Shown here: in pieces, positions 39,113 through 47,972 of the stretch | How positions within the stretch are numbered: position 1 is the stretch's first letter | How the letters are laid out: each line of letters begins with the position of its first letter | DNA from: a virus | Direction: 5' to 3' (one strand) | Length of the DNA: 64,000 bases | IMG/VR virus record: IMGVR_UViG_3300047095_000752 | Span: 181,226-245,225 of that record | Position numbers and translations under genes: made by a program | Notes under the pieces: generated by a model | The model's input: only the letters and a program-made list of their open reading frames with translations | Database searches by the model: none | What the model was told of the DNA's origin: nothing

Positions 39113-39122
39113 AGGACATTTG

Positions 39123-41720
39123 ATGCCATCATTAACATTTACACCAACAAGTGCCGTAGTGTCGGGTTCTGTAACGGCTCCAAATTCATCATGGACTAAC
39201 TTGTCTTATTTATATGATTTATCCGGGAGCCACACCCAAACTTCAATCACACTAGCACCGAACGCTGAGACCAATTATCTAATTATTAGTGGATTTGGAT
39301 CCGAGATCCCTGCTGGTACGACATTAACCGGTGTTCGATTTAATTTTGATGTATCTCTCGATTCAGTATCGGATAGTGAAAACGTGGCGGCTACCGAACT
39401 CTACCTTCAGATCAATGGTTCGGATTACGGACCAAACTTGGTGGCAACTGAAGGTTATCTAAATGATTTCGGTTATGGTAATGGGTCAGTTGGTGGTGGA
39501 GTTGGGGATTATATTGTAGATGGACTTAATTTAACTTTGGTTGAAAATTCCACATTTGGTATAAAATTAAAAATTAGAAATACAAACACAATAGAATATT
39601 ACAGAGCCTATATAAACTCTGTGTCATTAGAATTATTCCACTCAGAAGAACGTCCGAAATTCTTATATGAAGGGGATTCTACATCAGAAGTTCATATACA
39701 ATTACCATTATCGGATACCACATCAACTACAGTATTTCAAATATTACATGGCGCGGAAGACACCACATCACCCGGTACAAACTATAACTACTTCTGGGGA
39801 TTTGGATTCTCCGCTCCTAACCCAAATGATCCAGCCGTTGGTTACACACCTATAACTCAGATTCCCGGACACGGTAGTTATGATACCAACTATTTAGTTC
39901 CGACCTATGGAACAAGTTTAGATTCAACTGAGTATTGTTGTTATAATATAACAGACCATACAATGGCGTATGACACAGCCGGTCTTGTTGTGGGTGAAAC
40001 TTATCGTAGATCCCTTGATTTGATAAATATTAGATTACCGATTATAACAATTTATGGTCAATTATACGATTCACTTTATTTTAACATCGAAATAATTCCA
40101 GAAGCAGATCAACTACCACACTTTATTTATAATGGCGACTCAACATCTGAAGTAACAGTTACATTAGATAAAAAAGTAGGAGCTACAAATCCAACTACAA
40201 ACTTTTTAATACACCACGGTCCAGATCCCGACATAATTACTCGTAATCCGGATTTAATATTATCTTATAAAACATATAGTATGTATACTGATGTAGATTC
40301 GACTTCACTGGAACCGGTATATGATTTTGATACTTCTTCAATTGGTTCTGGAATTGGTGTATATCCAAACAACTTCTTAAATACATCTCAGGTTAGTATT
40401 GTTAGAGGTGTAAGTGAATTATGGGGTTCAAGTACTGATACAACACACACAATGGCGTATAACGTATCAAGTTTAGTAGCGGGAAATACATATAGACGCG
40501 CACATGTTTTGTGGTATGAGGCAACGGATGCAAGTGGAGTCGTGTATGATTCTGGTATTTATGACACTCTGTATTTTAATGTAGATTTTGTTGATACCAC
40601 GGTTCCGCAATTAATTGAACCTTATATTATTTATAATGGGTTTACTAATTTAGATGCAAATATTGTAATTGACTTGAATCCAACTGCAACTATACCAACA
40701 ACTAACTTTGAAGTATATCATGGTGATATTGTAGAACCTTCAGATGGAGACGATTTAATATATTATCAGATAGGTGGATTTTATACTTCACCTTTAGGTA
40801 ATGATACAACATCCGTCTACACACCGTCTGATTACACAGGTAGTTATACAATTGGTACTTATAATGTCAATTACTTAGATTTAACCGGAGTAACATGGGA
40901 CCAAACTTCCGGGGTTTACCAAAGTCATACAACAACAAGTCATACTATGGGATATGACGTATCAGGTTTAATTGCAGGAGAAGTATATCGTCGAGGTGTT
41001 GCTCTAACTTATTATGATACCGATACAAGTGGTGATACTTCGTCTGGAGCTTTAAGAAAAAGTATTTATGATGTATTGTATTTTAACTTAAATGTAATCG
41101 ACACGAGTCCCGCTCCATTAGCATATCCATATTATGTGTACAGCGCAGATCCGTACCCAGACGGCGAACCCGTTGATCCTGATGGTCCCGACGGTCCTTT
41201 ACTTGAGCCAGATTATATTGGGGATTCGACATCTGAAATTAATATAAGCATGTATCCATACGATTCAACTACAATTACATTTGGTATTAAGCACGATATT
41301 GCTTCATTGCCTCCGGGTGTACATGATATGGTAGATATATTTTCTTATATTTACGATATTGGTAGAGACACAAGTGATGCTGTTATATCCCCAAGTTGGA
41401 CTTCACTTGATCCCACCCGAGAAGTTGAATCTGGTATTTACGATAATAGACCAAAAGATAATTATTTTGGTTCTGGCAATTTGGAATTAATTGAATTAAC
41501 AATATCACCATTTGTCTTGGGTGGGGAGTTATTAGAACCCGGAACTTATAGATTGTATTTATCATTAACTTTAATGGGTTATTCATATTCTATAGATCCC
41601 GAAGATTTAGTACCAGATGAAACAAATTCGTTTTACGAAATGGATAGATTGTATATTAACTTAACAATTCTTCCAAAAATATTTAGACACACAGGTACAT
41701 ATTCAAATTCAATTGTATAA
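39123..41720 (+). CDS. large repeat-containing virion protein (fibre or decoration type)
   Basis: The 865-residue protein begins with a jelly-roll-like domain (about residues 1-175; TNLSYLYDLSGSHTQTSITL), then four repeats of about 150-170 residues. Each starts with a version of FIYNGDSTSEVTV and TTNFLIHHG, and most contain HTMAYD-x4-L-x2-G-x-TYRR and end YDSLYFN(I/L). Ig-like or fibre repeats of this type occur in phage tail fibres and capsid decoration proteins. There is no signal peptide and no enzymatic motif. An ATG at 39123 with AAAGGACATTTG is used. Confidence 0.65.
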   Translation: MPSLTFTPTSAVVSGSVTAPNSSWTNLSYLYDLSGSHTQTSITLAPNAETNYLIISGFGSEIPAGTTLTGVRFNFDVSLDSVSDSENVAATELYLQINGSDYGPNLVATEGYLNDFGYGNGSVGGGVGDYIVDGLNLTLVENSTFGIKLKIRNTNTIEYYRAYINSVSLELFHSEERPKFLYEGDSTSEVHIQLPLSDTTSTTVFQILHGAEDTTSPGTNYNYFWGFGFSAPNPNDPAVGYTPITQIPGHGSYDTNYLVPTYGTSLDSTEYCCYNITDHTMAYDTAGLVVGETYRRSLDLINIRLPIITIYGQLYDSLYFNIEIIPEADQLPHFIYNGDSTSEVTVTLDKKVGATNPTTNFLIHHGPDPDIITRNPDLILSYKTYSMYTDVDSTSLEPVYDFDTSSIGSGIGVYPNNFLNTSQVSIVRGVSELWGSSTDTTHTMAYNVSSLVAGNTYRRAHVLWYEATDASGVVYDSGIYDTLYFNVDFVDTTVPQLIEPYIIYNGFTNLDANIVIDLNPTATIPTTNFEVYHGDIVEPSDGDDLIYYQIGGFYTSPLGNDTTSVYTPSDYTGSYTIGTYNVNYLDLTGVTWDQTSGVYQSHTTTSHTMGYDVSGLIAGEVYRRGVALTYYDTDTSGDTSSGALRKSIYDVLYFNLNVIDTSPAPLAYPYYVYSADPYPDGEPVDPDGPDGPLLEPDYIGDSTSEINISMYPYDSTTITFGIKHDIASLPPGVHDMVDIFSYIYDIGRDTSDAVISPSWTSLDPTREVESGIYDNRPKDNYFGSGNLELIELTISPFVLGGELLEPGTYRLYLSLTLMGYSYSIDPEDLVPDETNSFYEMDRLYINLTILPKIFRHTGTYSNSIV

Positions 41721-41762
41721 TTAATAATGATATGGTACAATTGATGTAACGAGGATTCAATC

Positions 41763-41993
41763 ATGGCTTACACATTCGAACAAATTGTCAAAGGAACTAT
41801 AGGTATAATTTCAAGTTATATTCCGGGTAAACATAAAGTGGAGCCGGAAGTAGCAACGAGCCGCCTTAAGTTATGTTCGGATTGTGACCATATGAAAGAA
41901 AATCGTGGAAATTTTAAATGTGGTATTTGTGGATGTTATCTAAAATCTAAAGTTGTATTAAAAATAGAAAAGTGCCCTATAAATAAGTGGTGA
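41763..41993 (+). CDS. small zinc-binding protein
   Basis: A 76-residue protein with an amphipathic N-terminus and a Cys cluster CSDC, CGICGCY and CPINKW at the C-terminal half, a zinc ribbon common among phage small proteins (KCGICGC and EKCPINKW). ACGAGGATTCAATC precedes the ATG. The role is unknown. Confidence 0.75.
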   Translation: MAYTFEQIVKGTIGIISSYIPGKHKVEPEVATSRLKLCSDCDHMKENRGNFKCGICGCYLKSKVVLKIEKCPINKW

Positions 41994-42002
41994 AAATTTT
42001 AG

Positions 42003-42031
42003 TTGACATCATAATTTAAATATGATATTAT
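42003..42031 (+). promoter_or_regulatory. consensus sigma70 promoter of the small RNA
   Basis: TTGACA, exactly 17 bp spacer, TATTAT. Transcription should start near 42038, at the first stem of the RNA. Confidence 0.85.
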
Positions 42032-42036
42032 ATTTT

Positions 42037-42126
42037 CGAAGTGAGCCGCGAGCCTAGTACTCATGGGACTTCGCCTCATAAACCCCGTTCCACTGTCTGC
42101 AGACCTTGTAACGGGGTTTATTTTTT
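42037..42126 (+). ncRNA. candidate structured small RNA (~90 nt)
   Basis: The unit runs from a consensus promoter to a strong terminator. Stem 1 is cgaagt (42037-42042) with acttcg (42068-42073) around an inner GAG/CTC pair. The terminator stem is aaaccccgtt (42080-42089) with aacggggttt (42110-42119), whose loop contains the palindrome GTCTGCAGAC, then six T residues. No start codon with a ribosome binding site lies inside. The direct repeat GAGCC-GC-GAGCC in loop 1 is unpaired and could contact a target. It is not a tRNA. Confidence 0.65.
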
Positions 42127-42148
42127 ATTATATATATTCAATATTGTA
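42127..42148 (+). promoter_or_regulatory. TATATATA-class element, site 10 (only plus-strand copy)
   Basis: Plus strand ATTATATATATTCAATATTG, starting right after the small RNA terminator and 37 bp before ATG 42186. The orientation flips with the gene, which shows the element is directional. Confidence 0.68.
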
Positions 42149-42185
42149 TACGAAACCCTCAACCAGAACGGGAGTAAACAATATT

Positions 42186-42458
42186 ATGCCAACACCGAAT
42201 GAACAAGATCTGATCATATTTATGCATGAGTTCAACACCATTAACCATGAGATTATAAGCGCTATGGAACGGCGTACGTTTAGCATGGTTAAGATTACAG
42301 GTAACGGAGGAAACGTTACGGATCCCGCCACCCTAATCGTCGATGCTAAAAACATCGTCAAACAGACGGATCGCATCGGGGAATACAAACAAGAATTGGG
42401 AATCCTCAAAAATCGCTACGAGCGGTTCCTCACCGACAAAGGAATTGTAAATGCCTAG
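42186..42458 (+). CDS. GC-leaning hypothetical helical protein
   Basis: ATG 42186 is chosen; a longer frame would start inside the small RNA. The 90-residue protein (MPTPNEQDLIIFMHEFNTIN ...) is helical and charged with no Cys. It overlaps the next gene by 8 bp. The two form a unit between element site 10 and a terminator. Unknown function. Confidence 0.65.
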   Translation: MPTPNEQDLIIFMHEFNTINHEIISAMERRTFSMVKITGNGGNVTDPATLIVDAKNIVKQTDRIGEYKQELGILKNRYERFLTDKGIVNA

Positions 42459-42648
42459 ACACTTGTCGCGGGAACAGCGAAAAGAAGTGGACCACATATT
42501 GGAACGGGTATACATTCTTAAATCGCTGACCGAGCAGGTGGATGAGTATACCCAACATATCAAGGAATTAAACCCGAGAAAGGTAGCCATAAGGGCTGAA
42601 CTCAAGGGTTTAATCAAATCATTACAAAACTTAGAATTCAACTTATAG
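42451..42648 (+). CDS. small coiled-coil protein
   Basis: A 65-residue basic helical protein (REQRKEVDHILERVYILKSL ... HIKELNPRKVAIRAELKGLI) with heptad Leu/Ile spacing. It is translationally coupled to 42186-42458. Together they may form a heteromeric helical bundle. Unknown function. Confidence 0.65.
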   Translation: MPRHLSREQRKEVDHILERVYILKSLTEQVDEYTQHIKELNPRKVAIRAELKGLIKSLQNLEFNL

Positions 42649-42675
42649 GGGCTAACACCCCCTTTATTTTTTTTT
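42647..42675 (+). terminator. terminator after 42451-42648
   Basis: A short stem (aggggg-type, 5 bp, 7-nt loop) followed by TTATTTTTTTTTG. Confidence 0.75.
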
Positions 42676-42692
42676 GTTTAATTAATTTACGG

Positions 42693-42722
42693 TTGACAAA
42701 TTTATAGAATATATGGTAGTAT
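42693..42722 (+). promoter_or_regulatory. sigma70-like promoter for the actin-like gene
   Basis: TTGACA, 18-bp spacer, TAGTAT, 34 bp upstream of ATG 42757. Confidence 0.7.
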
Positions 42723-42756
42723 TTATTATATATTTTAACTTGAAGGATACTAAATA

Positions 42757-43833
42757 ATGAGTAAAGAAAAGACTGAGAATAGCTATATGATCGCCGGATG
42801 CGATGTAGGTACCGGGAATCTTGTTTTTGCAAAAATAAATAAAGATAATAAAGTTGAAGTTAATTCAATTCGTGATATGTTTATTTACGTCGAAGATGAT
42901 CACATTTCTTCCTCGGAAATGGCTAGCTCAAAGCTGGACTATATCACCCAAAATGATGATAATGGCGATCCAGAATGGCACGCTGTAGTTGGGGACGATG
43001 CATTAAAACTTGCAAATATTTTTAATTCTAAGATTAATCGCCCAATGTCCAAGGGTATGCTTAGTCCACATGAAGTAAATGCGTCTCCTATTATTACAGC
43101 CATGCTTAAAAATATTATTGGAGAAGATGTTAATGGTGGACACGTTGTATTTAGTGTTCCTTCCCAGCCATGCGATACCGGTGAAGTTGCCCCATTGCAT
43201 TTCCACACGGAGGTATTTAAACAGATCTTTAAGAATATTGGATTTACCGAAGTTGTTCCGCTTAATGAAGCTCAGAGTGTGGTATTTTCAGAATGTGGAT
43301 CTGAGAATTTCACTGCATTGAGTGCCTCATGGGGCGCAGGGCAGGTTAATATAGCACTCACATTCAAAGGATCACTATTGTTTTCATTTAGTATTGGTCG
43401 TAGCGGTGATTGGATCGATGAGTATGCTGGATCTGCAACTGGATTGATCCCAAATAAAATTACATCGATTAAAGAAAAACCTGATATGAATATTAAAAAT
43501 CCAGTTACAGCGGCTACTCCCAAAAAGGAAAGAGTAGCGCGGCAAGCAATTGGATTCGCTTATCAACAACTGATTGCTTATGTTGTAGAACATATTGACG
43601 AGCAATTTAAAGCTCACGCTGATAATATTGATCTTGACGAACCAATTCCATTTGTACATGCAGGTGGTACTAGCCTTATTCCCGGATTTATTGATGCATT
43701 TACTGAGAAGTTTAATGAACTAAAAGAATTTCCAGTTGAGATCAGTGAAATTCGACAAGCTAAGGATCCCCTTAGCGCGATCAGTGTCGGATGTTTGACC
43801 TATTCACAATGGCTTCAAAATAAGAAGAGTTAA
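42757..43833 (+). CDS. actin-like ATPase (ParM/Alp type)
   Basis: The 358-residue protein has the actin-superfamily nucleotide-binding motifs: phosphate 1 AGCDVGTGNLVFAKI (residues 13-27), connect 1 PLNEAQSVVFSE (about 168-179), phosphate 2 SASWGAGQVNIAL (weaker, W for the usual residue after Ser), and adenosine FVHAGGTSLIPGF (about 298-310). ParM and related proteins polymerise into filaments that move DNA; phage versions may segregate or position the replicating genome. No adaptor or parC-like repeat is obvious nearby. Confidence 0.78.
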   Translation: MSKEKTENSYMIAGCDVGTGNLVFAKINKDNKVEVNSIRDMFIYVEDDHISSSEMASSKLDYITQNDDNGDPEWHAVVGDDALKLANIFNSKINRPMSKGMLSPHEVNASPIITAMLKNIIGEDVNGGHVVFSVPSQPCDTGEVAPLHFHTEVFKQIFKNIGFTEVVPLNEAQSVVFSECGSENFTALSASWGAGQVNIALTFKGSLLFSFSIGRSGDWIDEYAGSATGLIPNKITSIKEKPDMNIKNPVTAATPKKERVARQAIGFAYQQLIAYVVEHIDEQFKAHADNIDLDEPIPFVHAGGTSLIPGFIDAFTEKFNELKEFPVEISEIRQAKDPLSAISVGCLTYSQWLQNKKS

Positions 43834-43837
43834 TATT

Positions 43838-44782
43838 ATGCCCGCAAAATTAACTCATGACTTTGTGAACTCTTATTATAGAGATCATGGATATACATTA
43901 GATTCCACATATAATGGAAATAAGAATAAAGATGACCTGATATGCCAAGAGGGACATAAAACTAAAATATGTTTTGATAAATTTAAAAACCGTGGTGATC
44001 GATGTTCCGAATGTTCTGGTAACGAAAAATGGACATATGAAGAAGTATACAAAGCCTTCAAAGATAAAGGTTGTGAATTATTAGAAACAGAATATATTAA
44101 TAATCAAACAAAAATGAAATACAAATGTAAATGCGGGAATGGAAGTTCAATAACATTAGGTAATTTTAATTCAGGGCATAAATGCTCAAAATGTGGCGGC
44201 AACGAAAAATTAAAATATGAAACTGTCTACAAAGCCTTCAAAGATCAAGGTTGTGAATTGTTAGAAACAGAATATATTAATACACTTACTAAAATGAGAT
44301 ACAGGTGTGAATGTGGTAATGAATCCATCAGTTCGTATAATAATTTTCGGAGTGGTAATAGGTGTAAGGAATGTGGGTTATTAAAAAGGACTGGCGCGAA
44401 TCACCCAAGATTTAAAAAAGATAGAACTAGAATGGATCGAACTAAAATACTATCGTTTGATTATAGAAAACTCCACATCTTAAATGACGATCCCAATTAT
44501 GCAAATCACGTCCAATCCAAAAATGTCGCCAAGACATCGGGTAATAGATGGGATATATCTGATTATACCGTCGATCATATACAACCAAGAATTGCCTTTA
44601 TTGATAATGATCTTGACATTAAATACGATTTAAAAATAATTAAAGAAATCTGTAACCTACGAGAAAACTTAAGAATAATACCTCAAAAAGAAAATGGATC
44701 TAAAGCCGGTAAATACAACCAAGAAGAGTTCATGGCTTGGTTCAATGAAAAGATAAATGTATATAACTTAAAGGAAATATAA
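43838..44782 (+). CDS. zinc-ribbon HNH endonuclease
   Basis: A 314-residue protein. Three zinc-ribbon units at the N-terminus (CSEC, CKCG and CSKC, CECG and CKEC). The second and third share YKAFKD(K/Q)GCELLETEYIN. The C-terminal HNH-like nuclease has YTVDHIQPRIAF and NLRENLRIIPQKENGSKAG, with His-Asn metal positions. It is a probable homing endonuclease between the actin-like gene and the GH9 gene (gaps of 4 and 0 bp). Confidence 0.82.
   Translation: MPAKLTHDFVNSYYRDHGYTLDSTYNGNKNKDDLICQEGHKTKICFDKFKNRGDRCSECSGNEKWTYEEVYKAFKDKGCELLETEYINNQTKMKYKCKCGNGSSITLGNFNSGHKCSKCGGNEKLKYETVYKAFKDQGCELLETEYINTLTKMRYRCECGNESISSYNNFRSGNRCKECGLLKRTGANHPRFKKDRTRMDRTKILSFDYRKLHILNDDPNYANHVQSKNVAKTSGNRWDISDYTVDHIQPRIAFIDNDLDIKYDLKIIKEICNLRENLRIIPQKENGSKAGKYNQEEFMAWFNEKINVYNLKEI
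44047..44280 (+). repeat. 180-bp period internal duplication in the HNH gene
   Basis: Copies at 44047-44100 and 44227-44280 differ at only a few bases (tacaaagccttcaaagat ... gaaacagaatatattaa). This marks a recent duplication of one zinc-ribbon unit. Confidence 0.85.
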
Positions 44783-47101
44783 ATGCAAATTGTAAAGACT
44801 ATGCAATTGACAAATCAGTGGGTTGTTGTGATAATCAACTCCATGCAGGATGTGGTTAATGAAATTGGTAGATTATCGGGTAGTTCAACATACCTGAATA
44901 ATGTTAATCTATGGGCAAGTACTAGATATACAGCGACACCAAACTACAATGCCCGTAACGCCTTCCGTACCGTCAGAGACCAATACATTGCCCAAGCCCG
45001 TATCAATGTAGGTGAACAAGCATTAGACGACGCCACATCATTCACACCAAATCCCCTAGAACAAGGCCGGGTACTCGTTGGAATCAATGAGGATATTACA
45101 ACTGGCGGCCCTCTTGTCGAATACGTACATTACTGTTACTTGAAGGTACCACTTGATACAACTTCAATCTCCGTATTCGGACAAACAACCTCCGTAATCC
45201 TGAATGATGACCAAATCTCCAGAGCAATCAAGATAAATCAGGTAGGCTATCTGCCCTCATCACCAAAGAAGTATGCCTATATAGGAGCGCACATTTATGA
45301 TCACGGTCCGCTTACCATCGATGCGACAAGTTTTACTATTCATGATAGTAGCTCAAACGCAACTGTGTATACCGGATCGGTCACACTAAGAGATTCAAAT
45401 ACAATTCTTGCAAGTGGAAAACCATTGACGGGTGAAAACGTCTATCAGATGGACCTCTCGGATTTTTCAGGTATTGGTGAATTTTACATTAAAGTTCCCG
45501 GCGTGGGAAGATCTTGGAATTTCAAACACACACTCGATGTTTATGGGGAAGTATTCTACACTACAACCCGTGGTCTTTATCATCAACGTTGTGGATTACC
45601 TCTAAAAGCTCCTTATACTAATTGGCTACGCCCAACCTGCCATACGAAACCAGTCAAGGAATCTAAATTCGTTTCGTTCCCAAGTCAATTTACAGATCGT
45701 CCCGCTAACTATGAACGGTTTGATGTTTACGGTGCGACCACAGATCATAGCTCATTCAACGTGACCGCAGCGGGCGGCTGGCATGACGCGGCAGACTGGG
45801 ATCGTAATACTCAGCACTACACTTGTGTTTTTGATCTTCTTTACGCTTATGAAATGGATCCTGATAAATTCACTTCAAATCAATTAAATATCCCGGAATC
45901 ACCAACCGCTTACCCAGATATATTGAAAGAGGCGGAATACGGTTTACAGTGTTGGAAGAGATCTATGGACTCGCGGGGCGGAGTTTCCGGGATGATCGAG
46001 ACGAATACGCATCCGACACGCGGAGTTGACGGCAATTACGCATACTCGGTTAGAACTCGCTGGGATTCACTACTATTAGCCGCCGCAGCAGCCATGATGG
46101 CGGAATTAATCGCGCCATTTGACATGGCTAAATCGAATACTTGGAAATGGTATGCTATTAAAAGTTATAACTTCGGAAACAATCCCGCTAATAGCTTAGG
46201 AACTGTGACAATCCCCGCGAAGACGAACCGAGGACTTGGTACATCTTACACCTATACCTTCACGGAAAAAGACACGCATATTGAACCGCTCCTTGCTCAC
46301 GCTAAATCCAGATTGTATAAGTTAACAAGCGATTCCACCTATCTAACTGGACTTGATACTTTAATTGGAAAATTAAGAGCACCATTTAAATGGCCATATA
46401 CAAATCGTGATTACAGCGGATGGATTAACTATAGTTGTCTCGATCACGTGTCAAATCCAACTACCAAAGCTAATTATATTAAACTTTGGTTTACAAATTA
46501 TGCTGATGCGTTACTACCCCACGTTGCAGCCCAGCCTTATAGATGTACTTGGCCAGTTACAAAAGACTTCTGGTTGGATTGGGGAGCGAGTTGCATGACC
46601 AATGAGAACAGATCCCTGCTACTTTCATACAAACTCACGACTCAATCCAAGTATTTAGAAGCTGCAATTTTAAACATGGACTATATGCTCGGCGCAAATC
46701 CACAGGGTATGGTATACACAACTGGTTTAGGGCAGTCGTATCCTGCAATTTTACAGCACGAAACGAGTCAGTTTGATGGCATCGATGATCCAGTACCCGG
46801 AATTGCCTTGTACGGTCAAACCGGCGGCTCACACAACACACTACGCACAACAGTCTGGCAATCCCCTTCTCCGACGGGACAGGTGGAATTCAAGACGCCC
46901 GTTGTTCCTTTATGGAGATCTTGGTCCGCTCACCCAACCTTAAATACAAGACAGTGTGAATTTACGATCCAAGAAACAATGTCCTGCAATATCTTCTCGG
47001 CTGCAGCCTTAATGTCGGAGGGGTGGAGTCCTTCAAATACACTTAAAACCAAGACTCCAAAGACACTGGCGAATTTACCCGGATATTATTACTTACCGTA
47101 A
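44783..47101 (+). CDS. glycoside hydrolase family 9 (endoglucanase-like) protein
   Basis: The 772-residue protein has an N-terminal part of about 150 residues without a known match (possible virion attachment). Then comes an Ig-like CelD_N domain (KINQVGYLPSSPKKYAYIG), then a GH9 (alpha/alpha)6 barrel. GGWHDAADWDR (near residue 330) has the catalytic-base Asp pair, NMDYMLGANPQGMVYTTGLG (near 630) is the family signature, and FTIQETMSCN (near 728) has the likely acid Glu. GH9 enzymes cut beta-1,4-glucans and similar polymers. There is no signal peptide, so it is probably a tail-borne depolymerase. Confidence 0.88.
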   Translation: MQIVKTMQLTNQWVVVIINSMQDVVNEIGRLSGSSTYLNNVNLWASTRYTATPNYNARNAFRTVRDQYIAQARINVGEQALDDATSFTPNPLEQGRVLVGINEDITTGGPLVEYVHYCYLKVPLDTTSISVFGQTTSVILNDDQISRAIKINQVGYLPSSPKKYAYIGAHIYDHGPLTIDATSFTIHDSSSNATVYTGSVTLRDSNTILASGKPLTGENVYQMDLSDFSGIGEFYIKVPGVGRSWNFKHTLDVYGEVFYTTTRGLYHQRCGLPLKAPYTNWLRPTCHTKPVKESKFVSFPSQFTDRPANYERFDVYGATTDHSSFNVTAAGGWHDAADWDRNTQHYTCVFDLLYAYEMDPDKFTSNQLNIPESPTAYPDILKEAEYGLQCWKRSMDSRGGVSGMIETNTHPTRGVDGNYAYSVRTRWDSLLLAAAAAMMAELIAPFDMAKSNTWKWYAIKSYNFGNNPANSLGTVTIPAKTNRGLGTSYTYTFTEKDTHIEPLLAHAKSRLYKLTSDSTYLTGLDTLIGKLRAPFKWPYTNRDYSGWINYSCLDHVSNPTTKANYIKLWFTNYADALLPHVAAQPYRCTWPVTKDFWLDWGASCMTNENRSLLLSYKLTTQSKYLEAAILNMDYMLGANPQGMVYTTGLGQSYPAILQHETSQFDGIDDPVPGIALYGQTGGSHNTLRTTVWQSPSPTGQVEFKTPVVPLWRSWSAHPTLNTRQCEFTIQETMSCNIFSAAALMSEGWSPSNTLKTKTPKTLANLPGYYYLP

Positions 47102-47130
47102 AGTTATTAAATTCAAGTGTTATCATACAT

Positions 47131-47159
47131 TTGCCTTAACTCAGTTTCAATGGTATAAT
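47131..47159 (+). promoter_or_regulatory. sigma70-like promoter for 47192
   Basis: TTGCCT, 17-bp spacer, TATAAT, 32 bp before ATG 47192. Confidence 0.75.
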
Positions 47160-47191
47160 CAATGTGAACTTAAACCAAGGAGAGACCTATT

Positions 47192-47932
47192 ATGTTCAAG
47201 TTAATTCGCAAATATATTGACTTCATATTCAAGACCGACCTAAAAAATTATGACAAGGATTATCGAGATTATTGTGGCGATATCGATCTGTATGAAAGTT
47301 GTTCTCGTGATCCATTTGTATTTATGAAGAAATATTTTCAAGATAACTTATTAATTAATATCTCTCTTTTGGATATGGATCACCTGCAATTATTGATTTT
47401 AGACGCATTTGTGAATAAACAAAAAATCATTGTAAAAGCTAAAAATTATAACCACACGACGCAGGTTCAAATCATCCTCACAGCTTGGTTGATGATTTTC
47501 TATCCAAATACTAAAATTGGTGTAATTGTACCTAATCAAATATTAGCTAAAAAATACATTGCGGATTTACAAAATGCTTTTAATTATATTAAAAAGGAAT
47601 ATTATGGGGACGCTTTTTTTGAAGTGACCGCCCAATCAATAACACTCACTAACAATTCACATTGTACAGTAAAGTCTTCTCGCGATGTCGATCTCAATGG
47701 TTTATTTCGTGGTATTACCTTGGATTGTATTTTTTACAATGATGTAAACCGACTTCAGTGCGTTGAAGAAATATACGACCTCTTCAAGAAGCAATATAAC
47801 CCAGAATACGTATTTATGTTCAACACAGACTCTAAGGAAATGCCCTATCATATTAATCCTAAGTCTAATGTATGGTTTGATGCTAAATTTAATTCAAATT
47901 CAGAATTATATCCTACAACCATACAAAAATAA
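47192..47932 (+). CDS. degenerate terminase-ATPase-like protein
   Basis: The 246-residue protein follows the layout of the ATPase half of T4-type large terminase. It has DPFVFMKKYF, LLDMDHLQLLILDAF, the strand KIIVKAKNYNHTTQVQIILT where Walker A (RQ-x-GKT) should be, NTKIGVIVPNQILAKKYIAD, SITLTNNSHCTVKSSRDVD (the 'NgS' strand) and GLFRGITLDCIFYNDV where Walker B and catalytic Glu should be. The Lys-Thr of Walker A and the Asp-Glu of Walker B are lost. The nuclease half is absent. It may be an inactive paralogue with a structural or regulatory role in packaging. Confidence 0.5.
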   Translation: MFKLIRKYIDFIFKTDLKNYDKDYRDYCGDIDLYESCSRDPFVFMKKYFQDNLLINISLLDMDHLQLLILDAFVNKQKIIVKAKNYNHTTQVQIILTAWLMIFYPNTKIGVIVPNQILAKKYIADLQNAFNYIKKEYYGDAFFEVTAQSITLTNNSHCTVKSSRDVDLNGLFRGITLDCIFYNDVNRLQCVEEIYDLFKKQYNPEYVFMFNTDSKEMPYHINPKSNVWFDAKFNSNSELYPTTIQK

Positions 47933-47972
47933 TATTATCGACAAATATGTATAAACATTAGGATTTGATATT

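Noticed and set aside
42063-42185. In-frame upstream extension of 42186-42458
   Set aside because: It would begin inside the small RNA and cross its terminator and the promoter-like element, and has no ribosome binding site.
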